A DNA stretch of 14,114 bases from Gammaproteobacteria bacterium (GTDB lineage Bacteria > Pseudomonadota > Gammaproteobacteria > S012-40), in the NCBI GenBank assembly GCA_026982215.1, contig JALSHN010000291.1, positions 1 through 14,114 of the forward strand, read 5' to 3'. Positions 7,336 through 14,114 of this stretch are shown here, one piece after another. How positions within the stretch are numbered: position 1 is the first letter of the stretch; each line of letters begins with the position of its first letter. The notes beneath the pieces were generated by a model, which saw nothing but the letters and a program-made list of their open reading frames with translations, ran no database searches and was not told the origin of the DNA. The position numbers were made by a program, and so were the translations under genes.

Positions 7336-10300
7336 TGCTCAGTCGTCGTGCCCTGGAAAACCCCGTGGCGGTGGTGGTGGGGGTGCTGCTGGCGGTGATT
7401 TTCGGCGCCTTGGCCTTGTCCCGTCTGCCGGTGCAGCTCACCCCCGAAGTGGAGCGTCCGGAGATCGCCATCACCACCGCTTGGCCCGGAGCTGCACCGC
7501 AGGAGGTGGAGGCGGAGATCGTCGAGCCGCAGGAGGATGCCTTGCGCGGGGTGCCGGGGATGACGGAGTTGCTGGCTCAGGCCAAGTTCGGCTCCGCCTC
7601 GATCACCCTCACCTTCGCCGTGGGGACCGACATGCGCCGGGCCTTGCTGGAGGTGATGAGCCGCCTCAACCGGGTGCCGCGCTATCCCGCGGAGGCCGAG
7701 GAGCCGGTGATCTCCACCGCCAGCGACCGCAGTCAGCCCATCGCTTGGTTCATCATCAAGCCGGCGCCCGGTAACGAGCGTCCCATCGCCAGTTACCAGT
7801 CGTTCATCGAGGATACGGTGCAGACCCGTTTCGAGCGCATCCCCGGGGTGGCGCGTTCGGAGGTGCGCGGGGGGCGGGAGGAGGAGATCCGCATCACGTT
7901 CGACCCTTACGCCCTGGCGGCCTTCGGGCTGGAATTGCCGGAGGTGCTGCGCCGAGCCTCGGGGGCGGAGGATCGCTCCGGCGGGGATCACGACGTGGGA
8001 CGGCGCAGTTACACCTTGCGTTTCGCCGGGCGTTATTCGTTGGCGGGATTGGAAGAGATGGTGCTGGCCTGGCACGAGGGCCGTCCGGTGCGCCTGCGGG
8101 ATGTGGCCCGGGTGGAACGGACGTTGGCCGAGCGGGCCAGTTTCGTGATCCAGAACGGCGAGCCGGCGATGGCGGTGAACGCCTATCGCGAGACCGGAGT
8201 GAACGTGCTCCAGGTGATGGCGGGGCTGCAGGCGGCGGCGGAGGAGCTGCGCCAGGGGCCTTTGGCGCGGGCCGGGCTCACCTTGACCCAGGTCTATGAC
8301 GAGACCCGCTATATCCATCGGGCCATCGATCTGCTCAGCGGCAACCTGTTGTTGGGGGTGGCGCTGGCCATCGGGGTGTTGTGGTGGTTTCTGCGCCGCT
8401 TGCGTGCCACCTTGATCGTCGCCTTGAGCATTCCCATCTGCCTGATTTCCAGTTTCCTGGTGATGGAGCTCACCGGCCGCACCCTCAACGTCATCTCGCT
8501 GGCAGGGTTGGCCTTCGCGGTGGGGATGGTGCTGGACGCGGCCATCATCGTGCTGGAGAACATCGTGCGGCTGCGCGAGCGCGGTGAGGAGGCAGAGGCG
8601 GCGGCCTTGCAGGGCACCGGCCAGGTGTGGGGGGCGTTGTTGGCCTCCACCGCCACCACGGTGGCGATCTTTCTGCCGGTGGTGTTCATGGAAGAGGAGG
8701 CGGGGCAGCTGTTCGCCGATTTGGCGCTGACCCTGGCTGCGGCCATCGTGTTGTCGTTGCTGGTGGCGATCACCGTGGTGCCGGCGGCGGCCCGGGGTTG
8801 GTTGACTCAGTCGCGCCTGGAGGATCCCCATGCCCGCTGGTGGCAGGCCGCCACCCGGTCGATCATGCGTCTGAGCGCCACCCCGGGGCGGCGTTGGGCC
8901 TGGGTGGTGGGGCTCACTGGGGGGGCGGTGGGACTCAGTCTATGGTGGTTGCCGCCGGCCGATTATCTGCCTCAGGGCAACCGGAACTTGGTGTTTGCCT
9001 TCATTCTGCCGCCGCCGGGGCAGAATCTGGACACCCTGGAGCGGGAGATGGGCCAGGTGGTGGCCCGGCGCATGGCCCCGTATGTCGCCGGTGAGCGGGA
9101 GCCGCGGATCAACGATTATTTCTTTGTCGCCTTCGAGGGCGGGGCCTTCATGGGTGCCCGGGCGGTGGATCCGGCGCGTACCCCCGAGCTGGTGCCGTTG
9201 ATCAACCGGTTGATCAACGGCTTTCCCGGTACGCTGGCGTTCGCCAAGCGCAGTTCGTTGTTCGGCCGCTTCGGTGCCGGGCGCAGCATCGACGTCGATC
9301 TCCAGGGCGGTGATCTGGAGGCATTGATGGCCGCCGGCCGCGCCGGTTTCAGTGAGATCCGCCGGGCATTGCCCGGGGCCTCGGTGCGTCCCTTCCCTGA
9401 GCTGGCCCTTTCCCGCCCCGAACTGCGCCTGATTCCGCGTGAGGACCGTATCGCCGAGGTGGGTTGGGATCGTGCCACCGTGGGGGCGCTGTTGCCGGCC
9501 TTCGGTGACGGGGTGCGGGTGGGGGAGTGGTTCGACGGTACCCGGCATTTGGATGTGCGTCTTCAGGCCGAGCCGTGGCGTTACCCGGAGGATCTGCTGG
9601 CTCAGCCGCTGGTCACGCCCGAGGCCGGGGTGGTACCGCTGGGTGAATTGGTGGAACTGCGCCGCACCGCCGGGCCGAAGGAGATCCGCCGTATCGATCG
9701 TCGCCGTACCGTCACCCTTCAGGTCACGCCGCCGGAGTCAGTCTCTCTGGAGGAGGCCCTGGTGACTTTACAGCAGCAGGTGGGACCGAAGCTGGCCCAG
9801 TGGCTGCCCGAGGATGGCGATATCCGCTATGCCGGCAGTGCCGATGAGTTGGCACGCGCCTTGGATGCCATGGGGGGCAATTTTTTGTTGGCCTTGGTGA
9901 TCCTCTACCTGCTCATGAGTGCCTTGTTCCGTTCTTTCCGCGACAGTCTGCTGGTGTTGTTCACCATTCCTCTGGCGACGGTGGGTGGGGTGATCGCCTT
10001 GAAAGTGGTCAATCAATTCACTTTTCAGCCCCTGGATCTGCTCACCATGATCGGTTTCATCATTTTGCTGGGGTTGGTGGTGAACAACGCCATTCTGCTG
10101 GTTCACCAGACCCGTGCCGGTGAGCGTGCCGGCCTGGGGCGGGACGAGGCGGTGGCCGAGGCCGTGCGCATGCGGCTGCGCCCCATCTTCATGAGCACCC
10201 TCACCAGTCTGTTCGGGATGTTGCCGTTGGCGCTGATTCCCGGGGCCGGCAGTGAGCTCTATCGCGGTCTGGCGGCGGTGATCGTCGGCGGGTTGGCGTT

Positions 10301-10370
10301 GAGCACCGTGTTCACCTTGTTGCTGCTGCCTAGCCTGCTGCGGATGGGACGTGGGGCTCGGCCGGTATGA
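7332..10370 (+). CDS. RND-family efflux permease (AcrB/HAE-like)
   Basis: A 1012-residue inner-membrane proton-driven efflux pump. The N-terminus (SRRALENPVAVVVGVLLAV) is TM1, followed by the RND hallmark RLPVQLTPEVERPEI and AWPGAAPQEVE, the large periplasmic loop, and TM2-6 around residues 335-500. A second periplasmic loop and TM8-12 follow, with TM helices from about 845 to the C-terminus. In TM4 the pattern is VGMVLDAAIIVLEN: D402 occupies the place of AcrB Asp407, but the Asp408 position is A403. In TM10 the pattern is GLVVNNAILLV, with N918 where AcrB has Lys940. The proton relay therefore differs from AcrB, as it does in several other RND subgroups. Substrate cannot be inferred. The ATG at 7332-7334 overlaps the adaptor's TGA (ATGA), and a second ATG follows immediately. 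The stop overlaps the xerD start in the same way. Confidence 0.95.
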   Translation: MMLSRRALENPVAVVVGVLLAVIFGALALSRLPVQLTPEVERPEIAITTAWPGAAPQEVEAEIVEPQEDALRGVPGMTELLAQAKFGSASITLTFAVGTDMRRALLEVMSRLNRVPRYPAEAEEPVISTASDRSQPIAWFIIKPAPGNERPIASYQSFIEDTVQTRFERIPGVARSEVRGGREEEIRITFDPYALAAFGLELPEVLRRASGAEDRSGGDHDVGRRSYTLRFAGRYSLAGLEEMVLAWHEGRPVRLRDVARVERTLAERASFVIQNGEPAMAVNAYRETGVNVLQVMAGLQAAAEELRQGPLARAGLTLTQVYDETRYIHRAIDLLSGNLLLGVALAIGVLWWFLRRLRATLIVALSIPICLISSFLVMELTGRTLNVISLAGLAFAVGMVLDAAIIVLENIVRLRERGEEAEAAALQGTGQVWGALLASTATTVAIFLPVVFMEEEAGQLFADLALTLAAAIVLSLLVAITVVPAAARGWLTQSRLEDPHARWWQAATRSIMRLSATPGRRWAWVVGLTGGAVGLSLWWLPPADYLPQGNRNLVFAFILPPPGQNLDTLEREMGQVVARRMAPYVAGEREPRINDYFFVAFEGGAFMGARAVDPARTPELVPLINRLINGFPGTLAFAKRSSLFGRFGAGRSIDVDLQGGDLEALMAAGRAGFSEIRRALPGASVRPFPELALSRPELRLIPREDRIAEVGWDRATVGALLPAFGDGVRVGEWFDGTRHLDVRLQAEPWRYPEDLLAQPLVTPEAGVVPLGELVELRRTAGPKEIRRIDRRRTVTLQVTPPESVSLEEALVTLQQQVGPKLAQWLPEDGDIRYAGSADELARALDAMGGNFLLALVILYLLMSALFRSFRDSLLVLFTIPLATVGGVIALKVVNQFTFQPLDLLTMIGFIILLGLVVNNAILLVHQTRAGERAGLGRDEAVAEAVRMRLRPIFMSTLTSLFGMLPLALIPGAGSELYRGLAAVIVGGLALSTVFTLLLLPSLLRMGRGARPV

Positions 10371-11257
10371 AAGAGGTCCCTCATGTGGAGCGATTCCTCG
10401 ACAGCCTGTGGCTGGAGGCCGGTTTGGCACGCAATACCTTGGAGGCTTATGGGCGCGACCTCGGCCGCTGTCATGCCTGGCTGCGCTCGCACGGGTCGTC
10501 TCTGGAACGGGCGGGGCGTGCCGAGTTGGAGCGCTATCTCGGCGAACGCTTGGGGGCCGGCGGACAGGCCACCAGCGCCGCGCGCTTTCTCTCCAGCCTG
10601 CGGCGCTACTACGCCTATCTGCTGCGTGAGGGGTTGCGGGGGGACGATCCCACCGAGGGTATTCTCCCGCCGCGGCGTCCAAGACGCCTGCCCGATACCT
10701 TGAGCGAGGCCCAGGTGGAGGCGTTGTTGGCCGCGCCGGATACCGACACGCCCCTGGGGCTGCGTGACCGTGCCATGCTGGAGGTGCTCTATGCCACCGG
10801 GCTGCGGGTGAGTGAGTTGGTGGCGCTGGAGATGGGGCGGGTGCGCGTGGGACAGGGGGTGGTCCAAGTGGAAGGCAAGGGAGGCCGGGAACGGTTGGTG
10901 CCCTTGGGGGAGGAGGCGCTGACGTGGCTGCAGCGTTATGTGCATCGGGCACGGATGGCATTGTTGCACGGCCGTTTGAGCGAGGCGCTGTTCGTCACCC
11001 GTCGCGGCGCTCCCATGACCCGCCAGGCCTTCTGGCAGTTGGTGAAGCGCTATGCCCGCCTGGCCGGGATCGAACAGCCGCTCTCGCCCCATACCCTGCG
11101 CCATGCCTTTGCCACCCATCTGATCCACCACGGGGCCGACCTGCGCACGGTGCAGATGCTCCTCGGCCATGCCGATATCTCCACCACCCAGATCTACACC
11201 CACGTGGCCCGGGTGCGCCTGGCCCGGATCCACCGGGAACACCACCCGCGGGGGTGA
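10367..11257 (+). CDS. xerD: Site-specific tyrosine recombinase XerD
   Basis: XerD, with XerC, resolves chromosome dimers at dif under FtsK control in the cytoplasm. The length (296 residues) matches E. coli XerD (298). The N-terminal SAM-like core-binding domain (about 1-105) has the typical start (ERFLDSLWLEAGLARNTLEAYGRDL). The catalytic domain (about 110-296) carries all residues: R147 (ATGLRVSEL), K171 (EGKGGRERLVP), H242 and R245 (SPHTLRHAFATHL), H268 (LLGHADIS) and nucleophile Y277 (TTQIYTHV). The tail REHHPRG resembles the E. coli XerD C-terminus, which separates it from XerC and integrases. The ATG overlaps the RND permease stop by 4 nt, so xerD is co-transcribed with the pump. dsbC follows, as in E. 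coli, supporting a housekeeping rather than mobile-element role. Confidence 0.96.
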   Translation: MKEVPHVERFLDSLWLEAGLARNTLEAYGRDLGRCHAWLRSHGSSLERAGRAELERYLGERLGAGGQATSAARFLSSLRRYYAYLLREGLRGDDPTEGILPPRRPRRLPDTLSEAQVEALLAAPDTDTPLGLRDRAMLEVLYATGLRVSELVALEMGRVRVGQGVVQVEGKGGRERLVPLGEEALTWLQRYVHRARMALLHGRLSEALFVTRRGAPMTRQAFWQLVKRYARLAGIEQPLSPHTLRHAFATHLIHHGADLRTVQMLLGHADISTTQIYTHVARVRLARIHREHHPRG

Positions 11258-11301
11258 GTGCCGATGCCAGGAGCACTTCGCCGCGTCAGCGGTCCAAATG
11301 G

Positions 11302-11310
11302 TGGCATAAT
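11302..11310 (+). promoter_or_regulatory. Extended -10 promoter for dsbC
   Basis: TGG immediately followed by CATAAT (11305-11310, 5/6 match to TATAAT) makes an extended -10 element in the 89-nt gap between xerD and dsbC. No good -35 is present, as expected for this promoter type. Transcription would start near 11317, giving a leader of about 30 nt that carries the GAGGAG ribosome-binding site (11335-11340). Confidence 0.5.
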
Positions 11311-11346
11311 CGCCCGATTCACCATCTCATCATCGAGGAGACGAAC

Positions 11347-12078
11347 GTGACCCGTACCCCCTTGTTTCTCGCCGCCTTCGTGACGTTGCTGTTGGGCGCG
11401 GCCCCCGCGCTTTGGGCGGGCGAGGCGGAAGACATCGCTACCATCAAGCAGCGCCTGTCGCAGATCATCCCCAATGATCAGCCCGACGTGGTGCGTCCCA
11501 CCCCGCTCGCCGGCCTCTATGAGGTGATCTATGGCGGGCAGATCTTCTACGTCACCGCCGACGGGCGTTATCTCATCGAGGGTGATTTGCTGGATCTCCA
11601 GAAGATGGTCAATCTCACCGAGCGTACCCGCAAGGGGCAGCGCAAGGCGGTGCTCGAGCGCCTCGACGAGGACGACATGATCGTCTTCCGCCCCCAGGGC
11701 GCGGTGAAACACGTGGTCACCGTCTTCACCGACGTGGATTGCGGTTATTGCCGCAAGCTGCATCGGGAGATGGATCAGTACCTCAATCGGGGCATCGAGA
11801 TCCGTTACTTGGCCTTCCCCCGCAGCGGGAAATTCACCGAGTCTTATTACAAGGCCGTCTCCGCCTGGTGTGCCAAGGATCGCCAAGCAGCCCTGACCCG
11901 CGCCAAGCAGGGGGAGAAACTGCCCCGGGCCCAGTGTGACAATCCGGTGGACGAACACATGGCCGCCGCCCGCATGGTGGGCGTGAGCGGCACGCCCACC
12001 CTGCTGTTGGAAGACGGTGAGATGATCACGGGTTACGTTCCCGCCGACCGGTTGGCGCAGATGCTCGACGGCCGTTGA
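11347..12078 (+). CDS. dsbC: Periplasmic thiol:disulfide isomerase DsbC
   Basis: DsbC corrects wrong disulfides in periplasmic proteins as a V-shaped homodimer kept reduced by DsbD. The 243-residue product has a signal peptide cleaved probably after A24 (PALWA-GEA). An N-terminal dimerisation domain follows (about 25-95, with GLYEVIYGGQIFYVTADGRY), then a linker and a thioredoxin-fold domain. The active site is C132-G-Y-C135 (VDCGYCRKLH), the cis-Pro loop is G215-T-P217, and a second cysteine pair (C175, C197) matches the structural disulfide of E. coli DsbC. The GTG start (11347-11349) is fixed by GAGGAG six bases upstream and by the signal peptide; the same frame is open far upstream, but that part lies inside xerD. 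Gene order xerD-dsbC is the same as in E. coli, but recJ is not next; a separate lipoprotein locus follows instead. Confidence 0.96.
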   Translation: MTRTPLFLAAFVTLLLGAAPALWAGEAEDIATIKQRLSQIIPNDQPDVVRPTPLAGLYEVIYGGQIFYVTADGRYLIEGDLLDLQKMVNLTERTRKGQRKAVLERLDEDDMIVFRPQGAVKHVVTVFTDVDCGYCRKLHREMDQYLNRGIEIRYLAFPRSGKFTESYYKAVSAWCAKDRQAALTRAKQGEKLPRAQCDNPVDEHMAAARMVGVSGTPTLLLEDGEMITGYVPADRLAQMLDGR

Positions 12079-12091
12079 GCGGACGGTGACT

Positions 12092-12119
12092 TTGACAGCG
12101 GCGCCTCCCTGTCCATACT
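12092..12119 (+). promoter_or_regulatory. Sigma-70 promoter for the broken lipoprotein locus
   Basis: A perfect -35 box TTGACA (12092-12097), a 16-bp spacer and CATACT (12114-12119, 4/6 match to TATAAT) lie 14 bp after the dsbC stop. Transcription would begin near 12126, about 50 nt before the lipoprotein start at 12177. It is the best-matching promoter I can see in the window. Confidence 0.6.
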
Positions 12120-12176
12120 TACATGGAAAGGCCCCGCAAGAGGGTCGAATGGGGCAGGGAAGCATGGAGGACGGCC

Positions 12177-13140
12177 ATGGATCGCGCCGTGCGGGCATGT
12201 TGGCTCGCCATTTTCGTCACCGCGTGTTCGGAGCCTCGGCCGCAACTGCCGGCGGAGCCAGGCTAGGTGGTGGACTCGCCGGAAGCGGCGGTGGGGCTTT
12301 CGCGCAAGGCCCTGGCGGTGGTGGCCACCACCGCCGGGGCCGATCCTTTCGCCCTTTGGAGTACTCCCCGGGCGAAGACCCCCGATGTGGTGCACGTGCT
12401 GGAAAACGGGGGCAGGGTGATGATCGAGGCCATCACCGAGCAGGTGATCCCCTGTCCCGGCGTCGGCACCCTCACCGTGATCCGTGACGATCAGGGGCTA
12501 CCCTGGCCTTCCCAGGGCGACAGCCACACCCGCCTTTTCAGCGATTGCCTCCAAGGGCAGGCCACGTTGAACGGTGTCCGCCGCTATACCCTGGTGAATT
12601 GAGCGGCCAACCCTATGTCTTTGCCCCATGGCGCAGTGTGACCGAGGTGGCCCGCGAAGGCTTCATCGTTTCCGGCCCCTGGGGGACACGTAGCCAGGAT
12701 GGCGTGGGGCGGATCACCCTGGAGAGTGAGGACAACCGCCGCTTCGTTCAGCTCAGCGAGGGGGAGTGGCTCACCAGCCGTGACCGGAACGGGGAGGTGG
12801 TGACCCTGGCGCATCGTTACCGGATCCGCCGGACATGGGATGAGGTCGCCGGGACCCAACGTCTGGAATTCGACGTCCAGATCCGAGACAGTCAATTCGG
12901 TGACGTCTTCGTCAGCACGCTGACGCCCCTGGCGGGGATGAGGAACGTCGCCCCCGAGAGCAGACGGGTGGGATTGCGCCGGAGCAGGGGGGAATGATGA
13001 CCTCCACCAGCTGGATCACCGCCCTGCCGGGCGGGGTGGCCTTGGTGGAGACGGACCTGGATGGGGATGGTGTGGTCGATACCCAGACCCAGACCAGTTG
13101 GTTCGCACTCGGGGTGGAACGATATTTGTATGGGTGGTGA
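12177..13140 (+). pseudogene. Lipoprotein gene broken by an amber codon and two frame changes
   Basis: The locus opens with a strong ribosome-binding site (GGAGGA, 12166-12171), ATG 12177-12179 and a lipoprotein signal (MDRAVRACWLAIFVTAC, lipobox V-T-A-C17). An in-frame TAG at 12264-12266 ends this after 29 residues. The same frame continues to TGA 12600-12602 and includes CPGVGTLTVIRDD and a second Cys in FSDCLQGQATLNG. Convincing protein then continues in the next frame (SGQPYVFAPWRSVTEVAREG onward) to TGA 12995-12997. The end is in the third frame, with an Asp-rich loop DLDGDGVVD, stopping at 13138-13140. Joined together they give one protein of about 320 residues. The pieces (a two-Cys strand-rich core, then a DxDGDG-type C-terminus) look like a type of secreted bacterial lipoprotein of unknown function that I recognise only in general outline. 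Both frame changes fit loss of one base each. Alternatives are sequencing errors or, less likely, restarts (GTG 12267, TTG 12599, ATG 12994) giving separate small proteins. Confidence 0.7.
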
Positions 13141-13142
13141 CT

Positions 13143-13267
13143 GACCGTCGTCGACGGTCTCGCGTCCCATGGTTCTCCGGGACGCACATGGGGTGAGTGC
13201 ACGCAGGCTCTTTAATCTCTCAGAGCCTATTTGGATACCGCCGGAGTTTCGCTTCGGCGGTTTTTTT
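13143..13267 (+). ncRNA. Four-hairpin structured RNA element (3' UTR or small RNA)
   Basis: Starting 3 bases after the last stop of the broken lipoprotein locus, four stem-loops follow one another. GACCGTC/GACGGTC (13143-13149, 13153-13159) has a 3-nt loop. GCGTCCC/GGGACGC (13162-13168, 13179-13185) has a 10-nt loop. AGGCTCT/AGAGCCT (13205-13211, 13222-13228) has a 10-nt loop. The terminator hairpin is at 13238-13260. The first three stems are perfect 7-bp matches. A weak promoter-like pair, TTGGTT (13098-13103) and GATATT (13121-13126) with a 17-bp spacer, could start a transcript near 13133, giving a small RNA of about 135 nt. Otherwise this is the structured 3' end of the lipoprotein transcript. 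I do not recognise a known RNA family, and no open reading frame fits here. Confidence 0.45.
13238..13267 (+). terminator. Rho-independent terminator
   Basis: A 9-bp stem (CCGCCGGAG with CTTCGGCGG, one G-T pair), a 5-nt loop TTTCG and a run of seven T (13261-13267). It ends plus-strand transcription from the lipoprotein locus or RNA element. On the minus strand the hairpin is followed by TATCC rather than a T run, so it is probably not an efficient terminator for the convergent cupin operon, although the cupin stop codon lies only 3 nt from the T tract. Confidence 0.9.
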
Positions 13268-13270
13268 GCC

Positions 13271-13582
13271 TCATCGTCTGCGCACGGCGTCCAGGCTCAC
13301 CACGGGTTCGTCCCCCACCACCTCGGCGCTGTGCACCACCCCCCGCGGGATGCGTACCATCTCGCCCGCTTCGAGCACTACACTGCCCTCGGGGAGCGTC
13401 AAGCGAAACCGCCCGCTGAGTACGGCGTCGATCTTGTCCACCGCGTGGGTGTGGGGAGGAAACACCGTCCCCGGCGGATAGACGTACCGGGACACCACGT
13501 ACCCCCATTCCTCCAGCTTGGCCCGCATGGCTGCTTCGGAGAGCGGCCCGTCGCGTTCCTCGTCCCAACGGATCATCTCCAT
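13271..13582 (-). CDS. Small single-domain cupin protein
   Basis: A 103-residue cytoplasmic protein made almost entirely of one cupin_2 beta-barrel. Motif 1 is visible as PGTVFPPHTHAVDKIDAVLSG, with H44 and H46 as probable metal ligands and Asp49 where many cupins have Glu. Motif 2 is IPRGVVH, with H84 as the third histidine. Such small cupins bind a divalent metal and act as isomerases, dioxygenases or sensors; nothing here fixes the reaction. The N-terminal helix (DGPLSEAAMRAKLEEWGY) is typical of this group. Start: ATG 13580-13582 with GAGG 8 nt upstream; an ATG two codons later is less well placed. It follows the YqhA-family gene by 10 nt on the same strand, so the two are probably co-transcribed, though no shared function is known to me. 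Confidence 0.88.
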   Translation of the reverse strand: MEMIRWDEERDGPLSEAAMRAKLEEWGYVVSRYVYPPGTVFPPHTHAVDKIDAVLSGRFRLTLPEGSVVLEAGEMVRIPRGVVHSAEVVGDEPVVSLDAVRRR

Positions 13583-13592
13583 GAAGGCGACC

Positions 13593-14114
13593 TCAACGAT
13601 GTCTCTCCTGGACCTCCTCCGCCGGTCTCAGCTTGGCCTCGGTCTCCTCCATCCGCCGGCGGTGGAACAGCTCCCGCTCCTCCTCTTCCAGCAGATGGGT
13701 CTGGGCGGCCAGTTTGTCCATCAAGGAGAACAACAACCCGGAGACCACGAAGGTAATGTGGATGAGGACCAGCCAGAGGACCTGTTCCTGGGTGTACTCC
13801 TCCACCTGCATGAAGACTTTGAGCAGTTCGATGCCGGAGATGGCGACGATGGAGCCGAATAATTTGATCTTGATGCCCGAGAAGGTGATCTTGCCCATCC
13901 ACCGTGGACGGTCCTCGTCGATGACATCGATGCGGGAGACGAAATTCTCGTAGCCGCTGAAGATCACTAATAGCAACAGATCGGCGATGAGAGCGATGTC
14001 CACCAGCTTGAGGACGATGAGCAGCACGTGGCGGAAGTCCTCTTCCCAGAGATTGGACAGCAGGTGCCACAGCTCCTGGGTGAATTTGAGCAGCAAGATG
14101 GCGATGGCCACCAC
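13593..14114 (-). CDS. yqhA: YqhA family (UPF0114) inner-membrane protein, 5' end outside window
   Basis: The visible 173 residues match the body of E. coli YqhA: ILLLKFTQELWHLL, the TM segment HVLLIVLKLVDIALIADLLLLVIFSG followed by YENFVSRIDV (the most recognisable family segment), the stretch SIVAISGIELLKVFM, and a last TM helix (LWLVLIHITFVVSGLLFSLMD). About four hydrophobic helices are expected; the first is only partly inside the window. The frame is open to the window edge, and E. coli YqhA has about 25 more residues before this point, so the GTG codons at the very end are probably not the start. After the last helix there is a long Glu/Arg-rich tail (LLEEEERELFHRRRMEE onward, about 35 residues) that E. 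coli YqhA lacks. The family's function is unknown. The cupin gene follows 10 nt downstream. Confidence 0.9.
   Translation of the reverse strand: MVAIAILLLKFTQELWHLLSNLWEEDFRHVLLIVLKLVDIALIADLLLLVIFSGYENFVSRIDVIDEDRPRWMGKITFSGIKIKLFGSIVAISGIELLKVFMQVEEYTQEQVLWLVLIHITFVVSGLLFSLMDKLAAQTHLLEEEERELFHRRRMEETEAKLRPAEEVQERHR

Noticed and set aside
7299..8831. 510-codon open frame on the minus strand opposite the RND permease
   Set aside because: His/Gln/Arg-rich shadow of a clear RND gene with no recognisable domain.
10924..11346. Upstream part of the frame that contains dsbC
   Set aside because: It overlaps the catalytic domain of xerD. The GTG at 11347 has a good ribosome-binding site and begins the signal peptide.
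12590..12610. Programmed -1 frameshift at the first frame change of the lipoprotein locus
   Set aside because: No slippery heptamer is present at the junction, and an upstream amber codon would block the product anyway, so simple gene decay explains it better.

Overview
The window looks like chromosomal DNA of a GC-rich gammaproteobacterium. The main evidence is the xerD-dsbC gene order (the same neighbours as in E. coli), a close match of XerD to the E. coli protein, a YqhA (UPF0114) homologue, and membrane c-di-GMP sensors of the usual proteobacterial type. A purple-sulfur or sulfur-oxidising lineage (Chromatiales-like) would fit the base composition and the hydrogenase-maturation gene, but that is inference. 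I see no tRNA, rRNA, CRISPR array, insertion sequence or phage gene.

Region 1 (1-6074, minus strand) is a tightly packed c-di-GMP operon, read from right to left: a soluble EAL phosphodiesterase with a degenerate GGDEF domain; a NitT/TauT-type substrate-binding lipoprotein with no transporter genes beside it; and a two-TM HAMP-PAS-PAS-GGDEF-EAL sensor. These run directly into the start of hypA, a [NiFe]-hydrogenase nickel-insertion gene cut by the window edge. Junctions are a 2-nt gap, a 4-nt overlap and a 1-nt overlap. The simplest reading is a periplasmic ligand sensor (binding protein plus membrane GGDEF-EAL protein, comparable in design to NspS-MbaA of Vibrio cholerae) made together with a second phosphodiesterase.

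Region 2 (6075-12078, plus strand) is divergent from it. A possible 31-residue membrane peptide precedes an RND efflux adaptor and an RND permease, which overlaps xerD by 4 nt (ATGA). dsbC follows 89 nt later with its own extended -10 promoter. No outer-membrane factor gene is present.

Region 3 (12079-13267) has a good sigma-70 promoter followed by a broken gene. A lipoprotein signal peptide is ended by an in-frame amber codon, and the rest of the protein continues across two frame changes. Immediately after it lie four consecutive perfect or near-perfect hairpins, the last being a textbook Rho-independent terminator. They form either a structured 3' end or a small RNA.

Region 4 (13271-14114, minus strand) is convergent: a YqhA-family membrane protein (5' end outside the window) followed 10 nt later by a small single-domain cupin whose stop codon lies 3 nt from the terminator's T tract.

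The most noteworthy items are the transporter-less binding protein/c-di-GMP operon that is translationally linked to hypA, the four-hairpin element, the recently broken lipoprotein gene and the candidate micro-protein ahead of the RND pump.
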